Shown piece after piece: positions 6,143 through 11,827 of a stretch of DNA of 11,827 bases. The DNA lies in contig DATAXV010000096.1 of the NCBI GenBank assembly GCA_036272915.1, forward strand, positions 1 through 11,827. Reading direction: 5' to 3'. The stretch is from DATAXV01 sp036272915. Lineage in GTDB: Bacteria; Chloroflexota; Dormibacteria; Dormibacterales; Dormibacteraceae. The notes under the pieces were generated by a model that had not been told where the DNA came from, made no database searches, and worked only from the letters and a program-made list of their open reading frames with translations. The first letter of the stretch is position 1, and every line of letters begins with the position of its first letter. The translations under genes were made by a program, and so were the position numbers.

Positions 6143-7035
6143 TCCGCGTCGCCGCCGAGATCGAGGCGGCCGTCCGCGCGGGACGGCCGGTGGTGGCACT
6201 GGAGACCTCCATCGTGGCCCAGGGCCTCCCCCATCCCCACAACCTCGAGGCCGCCCTCCGCTGCGAGCGTGCGGTCCGCGAGGAGGGGGCGCTGCCGGCC
6301 ACCATCGCCGTGCTCGGGGGTGAGGTCCGCGTCGGCCTCGGTCGCGCCGCCATCGAGCGCCTGGCCGACCGCGGCCGGCCCGTGGCCAAGCTCAGCGCGC
6401 GCGACCTGGGCCGCGCCGCGGCGCTCGGGCTGGACGGTGCCACCACCGTCGCCGGCACCTGCCGCGTGGCCGCGGCGGCCGGTCTCCGCTTCTTCGCCAC
6501 CGGCGGGATCGGCGGTGTTCACCGGCGGCGCCCGGGCCATCCCCTGGACGAGTCTGCCGACCTCGCCGAGCTGGCCCGGTCGGCGGTCGCGGTCTTCTGC
6601 GCCGGGGCCAAGACCATCCTCGACGTGCCCGCCACGCTGGAGCGCCTGGAGTCGCTCTCGGTGCCCGTGCTCGGCTACGGCACCGACGACTTCCCGGGCT
6701 TCTACATGGCCTCCACCGGCCGCCGCATACCCCGGCTCGACGGCGCCGACGAGGTCGCCCGGTGCCTCCGCGCGAGCTGGGATCTGGGCTCCGCCGGCGC
6801 CGTCGTGGCGGTGCCCCCGCCGATGGAGCTGGAGGGTGCCGAGGCGATGGCCGAGCGGGCGCTGGAGGAGACCCAGGAGGCGGAGGGGGCCGACGCCACG
6901 CCGGCGGCCCTGGCCCGGATCGCCGAGCTCTCCGGAGGCCGCTCGGTCGAGGTCAACCTGGCCCTGGTCGAGAACAATGCCCGGATCGCGGCCAGGTGCG
7001 CCGTCGCCTACTCGACCCCCGGGCGGAGTGCCTGA
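6139..7035 (+). CDS. psuG: Pseudouridine-5'-phosphate glycosidase
   Basis: A 298-residue protein, close to E. coli PsuG (312). It breaks the C-C bond of pseudouridine 5'-phosphate reversibly, giving uracil and ribose 5-phosphate, with a metal and a lysine that forms a ring-opened sugar adduct. Family blocks in order: ALETSIVAQGLPHPHN (20-35, active-site Glu22), ATIAVLGGEVRVGL (54-67), ATGGIGGVHR (120-129), CAGAKTILDVPATLE (154-168, catalytic Lys158), VPVLGYGTDDFPGFY (175-189) and EVNLALVENNARIAA (271-285). The usual Gly after GGVHR is replaced by an RRPGHP stretch, a small local change near the metal Asp. The GTG start at 6139 overlaps the kinase TGA as GTGA and has a strong ribosome site. 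The next gene begins 29 bases downstream with its own promoter-like hexamer. Confidence 0.95.
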   Translation: MIRVAAEIEAAVRAGRPVVALETSIVAQGLPHPHNLEAALRCERAVREEGALPATIAVLGGEVRVGLGRAAIERLADRGRPVAKLSARDLGRAAALGLDGATTVAGTCRVAAAAGLRFFATGGIGGVHRRRPGHPLDESADLAELARSAVAVFCAGAKTILDVPATLERLESLSVPVLGYGTDDFPGFYMASTGRRIPRLDGADEVARCLRASWDLGSAGAVVAVPPPMELEGAEAMAERALEETQEAEGADATPAALARIAELSGGRSVEVNLALVENNARIAARCAVAYSTPGRSA

Positions 7036-7051
7036 CGCGCCCGGGCAGCGG

Positions 7052-7057
7052 CATACT
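7052..7057 (+). promoter_or_regulatory. Candidate -10 element for a leaderless map transcript
   Basis: CATACT lies 7 bases before the ATG at 7065 in the 29-base gap after psuG. The only purine-rich bases, GAGG at 7060-7063, end one base before the start codon, too close to act as a normal ribosome site. A leaderless mRNA starting at or near the ATG is the simplest reading. No -35 match was found. Confidence 0.38.
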
Positions 7058-7064
7058 TCGAGGC

Positions 7065-7814
7065 ATGTGCATCACCAGCCCAGAGGAGCTCGCCGGCCTG
7101 CGGCGGGCGGGGGAGGTCGCCGCCTCCGTGCGAGAGACGGCGCGGGCAGCGGTGCGCCCCGGGATCACCACCCGAGAGCTGGACGAGATCGCCGCCGGGG
7201 CCATGAGCCGGCTCGGCGCCCGTTCGGCTCCCAAGCTCGTGTACGGATTCCCCGGCGCCATCTGCATCAGCGTCAACGAGGAGGCGGTGCATGGCATCCC
7301 CGGGCCCCGCGTGCTGCGGAACGGCGACCTGGTCAAGCTGGACGTCACCGTCGAGCTGGAGGGCTTCTACGCCGACACCGCGGTGAGCGTGCCCGTCGGC
7401 CCGTCCCAGCCGGAGCTGGAGCGGCTCTGCGCCGCCGGGCGCTCGGCCCTGACACGAGCGGTGAGCGTGGCCACCGCCGGTCTGCCCCTCTGCCAGCTGG
7501 GACGCACGATCGAGGACGAGGTGGCCCGCCACGGCTGCTCGGTCCTGCCCATGCTGACCGGGCATGGCATCGGCCACACCATCCACGAGGCGCCGACCGT
7601 CCCGCAGCACTGGGATCCGATGTTCGAGCAGCCCCTGCGCGACGGTCAGGTGATCGCGGTCGAGCCGATCATCTGCCTCGGCGGGCGCGGCGTGTGCGAC
7701 CTCGACGACGGCTGGACTGTGGCCACCGCCGACGGGACCGTCTCCGCGCACTTCGAGCACACGATGATGGTCACCCAGGGGCGTCCGGTCGTCCTGACCA
7801 ACGCCCCCTGCTGA
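7065..7814 (+). CDS. map: Type I methionine aminopeptidase
   Basis: A 249-residue cytosolic M24-family enzyme that removes the initiator Met from new proteins. All five metal ligands are seen: Asp93 (KLDVTV), Asp104 (YADTA), His171 (GHGIGHTIHE), Glu200 (AVEPI) and Glu231 (HFEHTMMV). His76 (EAVHGIPG) fits the substrate-side histidine. Length matches the short bacterial form without an N-terminal zinc extension. Two local departures from the common pattern are His171-flanking GIGHTIHE in place of GIGRxxHE, and PTVPQHWDP where Pro-x-x-Pro-Asn-Tyr-Gly is usual. The ATG at 7065 starts the usual SPEEL-x-x-LRRAG region. The stop lies 5 bases before the M17 aminopeptidase gene, so two peptide-trimming enzymes are probably made from one mRNA. 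Bacteria often carry several map copies; whether this is the essential one is unknown. Confidence 0.95.
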   Translation: MCITSPEELAGLRRAGEVAASVRETARAAVRPGITTRELDEIAAGAMSRLGARSAPKLVYGFPGAICISVNEEAVHGIPGPRVLRNGDLVKLDVTVELEGFYADTAVSVPVGPSQPELERLCAAGRSALTRAVSVATAGLPLCQLGRTIEDEVARHGCSVLPMLTGHGIGHTIHEAPTVPQHWDPMFEQPLRDGQVIAVEPIICLGGRGVCDLDDGWTVATADGTVSAHFEHTMMVTQGRPVVLTNAPC

Positions 7815-7819
7815 GTCAC

Positions 7820-9292
7820 ATGGACGTCACCTTCAGCGAGGACGCCTCCTCGCTCGACATCGATGTGGTCGCGCTGCCCATCGCCGCCGGCGAGGCGCTG
7901 GACGGCCCGGCCCTGGCGCTGGACCGGACCGTCGACGGCCTGATCGGGAACGCGCTCCGAGCTCGCGAGCACCGCGGCCGGCTCCATGAGGTCCTGCCCC
8001 TGCCCGTGGGCGGAAGGCAGCTGGTCCGGCGAGTCCTCCTCTACGGGCTCGGCGCGCCCGACGACCTCGACGGCCAGCGGATGCGCTTCGCCCACCACGA
8101 GATGGTCCGCGCGGCGCGCAGCTACGGCTACCGCCGGCTCGGCGTGGTCTGCTCCGGCGCCGTGGGGCGCGAGCACCTGGGCGACGTGGTCGAGGGCTGC
8201 GTCCTCGGCACCTGGGACCGGCGCGGCTGGGAGGGCGGTGGCGGACTCGGTCTGCAGGAGCTCCGGCTGGTCGGCTTCGGCGACGGCCGTGAGGACGAGG
8301 CCGCCCTCGCCCGGCTGCTCGGGGAGGCGACCAACCGGGCCCGGGACTGGCAGCAGGCCCCGGGCAACGCCTTCGGGCCGGACGAGCTCTGCCAGGTCGG
8401 CGCCGACATCGCCCGGCGCCACGGGCTGGAGCTGGAGGTCCTCGGCGAGGGAGAGCTCGAGGCCGAGGGCTGCCGCCTCCTGCTCGCCGTCGGGCGGGGC
8501 TCCGACCGCCCGACGCGGCTGCTCCGGCTCCACTACCACGGCGCCCCCGGCCGGAGCCGGACCCTGGCCCTGCTCGGCAAGGGGATCACGTTCGACTCGG
8601 GCGGCCTCTCGCTCAAGTCGACGGCGGGGATGGAGACGATGCGCGGCGACATGGCCGGCGCGGCGGCCGTGCTGGCGGCGATCGACGTCATCGCCGAGCG
8701 GCGGATGCCGGTCGAGGTGATGGCCGTGGTGCCGGCGGCGGAGAACCTGACCGGCGCCTCGGCGCAGCGCGTGGGCGACGTCTGGCGCAGCGCCTCCGGC
8801 AAGACGGTCGAGATCGTCGACACCGACTGCGAGGGCCGGCTCGCCCTGGCCGACGCCATCACCGTGGCCATCCGGCGCGGCGCCACGCACCTGGTCGACC
8901 TGGCCACGCTGACCGGGACCGCGGCCCGCGCCCTCGGTCATGCCGCCACCCCGGCCCTGAGCAGCGATCCCGCCCTCTGGCAGCTGGTGCAGGGCGCGGC
9001 CCAGGCGGCGGGCGAGCGGATCTGGCCGCTCCCGGTCTACCCCGAGTACCGGACGCTGCTCCGATCGCCCAGCGCCGACCTGCGCAATTCGGGCTACGGC
9101 GAGGCCTCGACGATCATCGCCGGGATGTTCCTCCAGGAGTTCACCGAGGGCCGACCCTGGGTGCACCTGGACATCGCCGCCAGCTCCTGGAACGACAACT
9201 CGCAGCTGGGCAGCATCCCCCGCGGACCGCTCGGAAGCGGGACCCGGACCTGCGTGCGGTTGGCGGAACTGTTCGCGGCCGAGGGCCGTTAG
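7820..9292 (+). CDS. pepA: Leucyl aminopeptidase (M17 family, PepA-like)
   Basis: A 490-residue dizinc aminopeptidase of the cytosolic M17 family, near E. coli PepA (503) in length. An N-terminal regulatory/macro-like domain (about 1-160) is followed by the catalytic domain. RDWQQAPGNAFGPDEL (175-190) matches the family's domain-entry motif. Lys254, Asp259 and Lys266 lie in GKGITFDSGGLSLK, Asp277 in RGDMAGAA, and Asp336, Glu338 and Arg340 in DTDCEGRL. The last block is normally NTDAEGRL, so Asn and Ala have become Asp and Cys while all ligands and catalytic residues remain. Such enzymes cleave N-terminal residues in peptide turnover; E. coli PepA also binds DNA, which cannot be judged here. 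There is no ribosome site before the ATG at 7820; with a 5-base gap after map, translation by re-initiation is likely. Its TAG stop forms part of the -10-like hexamer of dxs. Confidence 0.93.
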   Translation: MDVTFSEDASSLDIDVVALPIAAGEALDGPALALDRTVDGLIGNALRAREHRGRLHEVLPLPVGGRQLVRRVLLYGLGAPDDLDGQRMRFAHHEMVRAARSYGYRRLGVVCSGAVGREHLGDVVEGCVLGTWDRRGWEGGGGLGLQELRLVGFGDGREDEAALARLLGEATNRARDWQQAPGNAFGPDELCQVGADIARRHGLELEVLGEGELEAEGCRLLLAVGRGSDRPTRLLRLHYHGAPGRSRTLALLGKGITFDSGGLSLKSTAGMETMRGDMAGAAAVLAAIDVIAERRMPVEVMAVVPAAENLTGASAQRVGDVWRSASGKTVEIVDTDCEGRLALADAITVAIRRGATHLVDLATLTGTAARALGHAATPALSSDPALWQLVQGAAQAAGERIWPLPVYPEYRTLLRSPSADLRNSGYGEASTIIAGMFLQEFTEGRPWVHLDIAASSWNDNSQLGSIPRGPLGSGTRTCVRLAELFAAEGR

Positions 9293-9295
9293 GCT
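9290..9295 (+). promoter_or_regulatory. Candidate -10 element for a leaderless dxs transcript
   Basis: TAGGCT overlaps the pepA stop codon and lies 9 bases before the GTG at 9305. The spacer has only a weak GGAAA, so a leaderless start is plausible though weak ribosome binding cannot be excluded. No -35 match was found at normal spacing. Confidence 0.4.
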
Positions 9296-9304
9296 GGAAA
9301 CGAC

Positions 9305-11185
9305 GTGCTCGAGAAGATCCACTCACCCCAAGACCTCCGCGACCTCGAGCTCCCGGAGCTCGAGGCTCTCGCCGAGGAGATCCGGTCCTTCCTCGTGGAC
9401 CACATCTCGAAGACCGGCGGGCATCTCTCCCCCAATCTCGGAGTGGTCGAGCTGACGCTCGCCCTGCACCGCGTCTTCGACAGTCCCCGCGACGTGATCG
9501 TGTGGGACACCGGCCACCAGGCCTACGTGCACAAGCTGATCACCGGCCGGGCCTCACAGTTCGAGAGCCTGCGCCAGCCGGGCGGCATCTCCGGGTATCC
9601 GTCCCGGAGCGAGAGCCCCCACGACGCGATCGAGAACAGCCACGCCTCGACCTCGCTCTCCTACGCGCTGGGCATGGCCGAGGCCAGGGTCCGCCGCGGC
9701 GAGGGGGGGCACGTCATCGCCGTCATCGGCGACGGCGCCCTGACCGGCGGCATGGCCTACGAGGCCCTGAACCAGATCGCCCACCTCAAGCCGCCGAACC
9801 TGATCGTCGTCCTCAACGACAACGGCCGCTCCTACGCGCCCACCGTCGGCGGGCTCGCCCAGCACCTGGCCCAGCTCCGCCTCGACCCCCGCTACGACCG
9901 GCTCAAGGAGGAGGTCGACCTCCGCCTCCGCGAGCTGCCCGCCCTCGGCCCCCGAGCCCACGAGGCGGTCCGGCGGGTCAAGGAGTCGCTCAAGCAGCTG
10001 TTGCAGACGACGACCGTGTTCGACAGCCTCGGGCTCAAGTACGTGGGTCCGGTCGACGGCCACGACATGAGCACCATGGAGAACCTGCTACGGCGGGCGA
10101 CCCGCCGCCAGCTGCCCTCGGTGATCCACGTCGTCACCGACAAGGGCCATGGCTATGCGCCCGCCATCGACGACCAGATCGACCGGCTGCACCAGGTCAG
10201 CGCCCATTCCGACCCCCTGACCGGCCGGCCCCGCGAGGTGGAGCTCACCTACAGCGCCGTCTTCGGCCAGGCCCTGCTCTCGGCCGCGGCCCGCCACCCC
10301 GACGTGGTCGCCATCACCGCCGCCATGGCCTCGCCGACCGGGCTGCTCGACTTCGCCGCCGAGTTCCCCGAGCGCTTCTTCGACGTCGGCATCTGCGAGC
10401 AGCACATGGCGACCTTCGCCGCCGGCCTGGCCATGGGCGGGAGGCATCCGGTGGTCGCCGTCTATTCGACCTTCCTCCAGCGCGCCTTCGATCAGACGCT
10501 GATGGACATCTGCATGCATCGGCTCCCGGTCGTCTTCGCGATCGACCGGGCCGGGGTCACCGGGCCCGACGGGGCCTCCGCCCAGGGCGTCTTCGACCTC
10601 TCCTACCTGCGGCTGATGCCCAACATCAAGATCTGCGCGCCGGCCGACGCGACCGAGCTCTGCGCGCTGCTCGAGACCGCCCTCCACCACGACGGGCCGA
10701 TCGCCATCCGCTACCCGCGGGGGGTCGTCCCGGCCACTCCCGAGCTCCCGGTCGAGCCGATCCCGATCGGCCGCTGGGAGGAGGTCCGGAGGGGCGAGGA
10801 CATCGCCTTCCTGGCCGTGGGCCGGATGGTGGAGGTGGCCATGGTCGCCGCCGACCGCCTCCAGCAGCAGGGCGTCTCCTGCGGCGTCGTCAACGCCCGC
10901 TGGATCAAGCCGCTCGATCCCCGGCTGGCGACCGACTTCGCCCACCGCTACCAGCTCCTGATCACGGCCGAGGACAACGTCGGCACCGGCGGGTTCGGCG
11001 CCGGGGTGCTGGAGGAGCTGGGACGGGTCGGCCTGGCCGGGAAGGTCAGGGTGGTCGCCCTGCCCGACGAGTTCCTGACCCACGGGCGGCCGGCCGAGAT
11101 CCTGGCCGAGCACGGGCTCAGCCCGGACGGGCTGGTCGAGACCGCGCTCTCCTCGATCCAGGCCCACCGGCAGAGTCAGCGCTGA
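9305..11185 (+). CDS. dxs: 1-Deoxy-D-xylulose-5-phosphate synthase, with Ala at the E. coli His431 position
   Basis: A 626-residue thiamine-diphosphate enzyme of normal length. DXS joins pyruvate and glyceraldehyde 3-phosphate and feeds the MEP isoprenoid pathway and vitamin synthesis. His40 (GGHLSPNLG) matches E. coli His49. Thiamine-diphosphate/Mg binding is at GDGALTGGM (142-150) with NDN (171-173). DNGRSYAPTVGGL and LGLKYVGPVDGHD (242-254) are actinobacterial-style. Catalytic Glu365 lies in GICEQH. DRAGVTGPDGASAQG (414-428) has the Arg and Asp of E. coli Arg420 and Asp427, but position 426 is Ala where E. coli and most relatives have His431. PRG at 471-473 marks the C-terminal domain. The start is GTG at 9305, with a -10-like TAGGCT 9 bases upstream. 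No other MEP gene is in view. It could be the main DXS or a diverged second copy. Confidence 0.93.
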   Translation: MLEKIHSPQDLRDLELPELEALAEEIRSFLVDHISKTGGHLSPNLGVVELTLALHRVFDSPRDVIVWDTGHQAYVHKLITGRASQFESLRQPGGISGYPSRSESPHDAIENSHASTSLSYALGMAEARVRRGEGGHVIAVIGDGALTGGMAYEALNQIAHLKPPNLIVVLNDNGRSYAPTVGGLAQHLAQLRLDPRYDRLKEEVDLRLRELPALGPRAHEAVRRVKESLKQLLQTTTVFDSLGLKYVGPVDGHDMSTMENLLRRATRRQLPSVIHVVTDKGHGYAPAIDDQIDRLHQVSAHSDPLTGRPREVELTYSAVFGQALLSAAARHPDVVAITAAMASPTGLLDFAAEFPERFFDVGICEQHMATFAAGLAMGGRHPVVAVYSTFLQRAFDQTLMDICMHRLPVVFAIDRAGVTGPDGASAQGVFDLSYLRLMPNIKICAPADATELCALLETALHHDGPIAIRYPRGVVPATPELPVEPIPIGRWEEVRRGEDIAFLAVGRMVEVAMVAADRLQQQGVSCGVVNARWIKPLDPRLATDFAHRYQLLITAEDNVGTGGFGAGVLEELGRVGLAGKVRVVALPDEFLTHGRPAEILAEHGLSPDGLVETALSSIQAHRQSQR

Positions 11186-11210
11186 CCGGCGCGGCACCTC
11201 CACCAAGGAG

Positions 11211-11216
11211 TAGCCT
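11211..11216 (+). promoter_or_regulatory. Possible -10 element upstream of the dienelactone-hydrolase-like gene
   Basis: TAGCCT lies 59 bases before the ATG at 11276 in the 90-base gap after dxs. Its form resembles the TAGGCT before dxs, but here a leader of about 50 bases with a proper ribosome site would follow. No -35 match and no clear terminator for dxs were found in this gap. Confidence 0.25.
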
Positions 11217-11275
11217 CGCCTCAGCCTCCCATCGACGAGGGGGCGTCAGCGAACCGCGGCCGAGAGAGGAGGACC

Positions 11276-11827
11276 ATGGCTTCATACGACGGCATGCTGG
11301 CCGAGACGATCCGCATCCAGGGGCACGGCGGCGACGAGATCCCGGCGTACCTCGCCCGCCCGCTCGGGGCCGGCCCCTTCCCCGGAGTGGTGGTCATCCA
11401 TCACATGCCCGGTTGGGACGACGCGACCAGGGAGATCGCGCGCCGGTTCGCGGTCAGCGGCTACAACACCATCTGCCCCCACCTCCACCACCGGGAGGCG
11501 CCCGACGCCGGCCCGGAGGACGCCGCCGCCGCCGCCCGCGCCGCCGGCGGCGTACCCGACGAGCGCATGGTCGGCGACATCGCCGCCTCCGTCCGCCATC
11601 TTCGCTGGCAGCCCAACGCGAACGGCAAGGTCGGCGTGATCGGCTACTGCTCGGGCGGGCGCCAGTCCTACCTGGTCGCGGCCAGCCTGGACGTCGACGC
11701 CGCCGTCGTCTGCTACGGCGGACGGATCGTGGCCGGGCCGGACGAGGTCGACGAGCGCCGGCCGGTGGCCCCGATCGACATGACCGACCGGATCTCCTGC
11801 CCGGTTCTGGGGCTGTTCGGCGACGAG
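11276..11827 (+). CDS. Dienelactone hydrolase family protein, N-terminal part (cut by window edge)
   Basis: The first 184 codons of an alpha/beta-hydrolase, open to the right edge. The N-terminal stretch IPAYLARPLGAGPFPGVVVIHH (23-43) is the typical lead strand and oxyanion turn. GYCSGGR at 123-129 holds a cysteine nucleophile, Cys125, as in dienelactone hydrolases. GLFGDE at the very end holds the catalytic Asp183; the His should lie just beyond the window. Family members open lactone rings (for example in chlorocatechol breakdown) or hydrolyse other esters; no substrate is suggested by the neighbours. An Ala-rich insert near 82-90 comes from a run of GCC codons. The ATG at 11276 has AGAGGAGGA ending 2-3 bases upstream, with the core GGAG at workable spacing. 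No signal peptide is present. Confidence 0.88.
   Translation, partial: MASYDGMLAETIRIQGHGGDEIPAYLARPLGAGPFPGVVVIHHMPGWDDATREIARRFAVSGYNTICPHLHHREAPDAGPEDAAAAARAAGGVPDERMVGDIAASVRHLRWQPNANGKVGVIGYCSGGRQSYLVAASLDVDAAVVCYGGRIVAGPDEVDERRPVAPIDMTDRISCPVLGLFGDE

Noticed and set aside
7646..9322. Long minus-strand open frame opposite map and pepA
   Set aside because: It is antisense to two genes with complete catalytic motifs; its composition is typical of the mirror frame of GC-rich coding DNA.
10088..11206. Long minus-strand open frame opposite dxs
   Set aside because: Antisense to an intact DXS and without recognisable motifs.
11520..11552. GCC-rich tandem run in the dienelactone-hydrolase-like gene as a microsatellite
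   Set aside because: It encodes a short Ala stretch in frame and is typical of codon bias in very GC-rich genes.
1..11827. CRISPR arrays, insertion sequences, prophage or defence genes
   Set aside because: No spaced direct repeats, transposase or integrase motifs, terminal inverted repeats or defence-family domains were seen on either strand; the genes are metabolic and housekeeping in type.

Overview
The window is GC-rich with strong third-position GC bias, carries about a dozen tightly packed protein genes, and shows no mobile elements, RNA genes or CRISPR. Gene content and style (an actinobacterial-looking DXS, a CocE-type hydrolase, GTG starts, TAnnnT hexamers sitting just upstream of start codons) suggest a soil-type high-GC bacterium such as a Dormibacterota, Actinomycetota or Chloroflexota member. 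The phylum is an inference from style, not a measurement.

Left part (1-1469, all minus strand). A secreted SGNH/GDSL esterase (660-1469) is followed by a 190-base stretch holding a possible 21-codon leader ORF (575-640) and two hairpins. Next come a ribbon-helix-helix regulator-like protein (139-465) and the first 39 codons of a class III aminotransferase (1-119, cut by the window edge). A divergent intergenic region (1470-1625) separates the esterase from a plus-strand CocE/NonD-type serine hydrolase (1626-3353).

Middle part (3367-5228, minus strand). A fold-type III PLP enzyme of the D-threonine aldolase/D-serine dehydratase family (4098-5228) and a short-chain dehydrogenase (3367-4077) form a two-gene operon. 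It converges on the CocE-like gene.

Right part (5354-11827, all plus strand). A PfkB sugar kinase and pseudouridine-5'-phosphate glycosidase overlap by 4 bases, giving a psuK-psuG pair for salvage of pseudouridine to uracil and ribose 5-phosphate. Type I methionine aminopeptidase and an M17 leucyl aminopeptidase follow as a 5-base-spaced pair. Then come 1-deoxy-D-xylulose-5-phosphate synthase (MEP isoprenoid pathway) and the start of a dienelactone-hydrolase-family protein (cut by the right edge). Apart from the two coupled pairs, these genes look like neighbours rather than one pathway.

No convincing new multi-gene system was found. The points that deserve a second look are residue-level departures from family norms in otherwise intact genes: DXS lacks the E. 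coli His431 equivalent, the D-threonine-aldolase-like enzyme lacks both metal ligands, the SDR has a shortened Ser-Tyr loop, the PfkB kinase lacks about 25-30 residues, and the SGNH enzyme has Asp for Asn in block III. Two further points are a recurring leaderless-promoter pattern and a possible leader-peptide/attenuator arrangement at 521-640.
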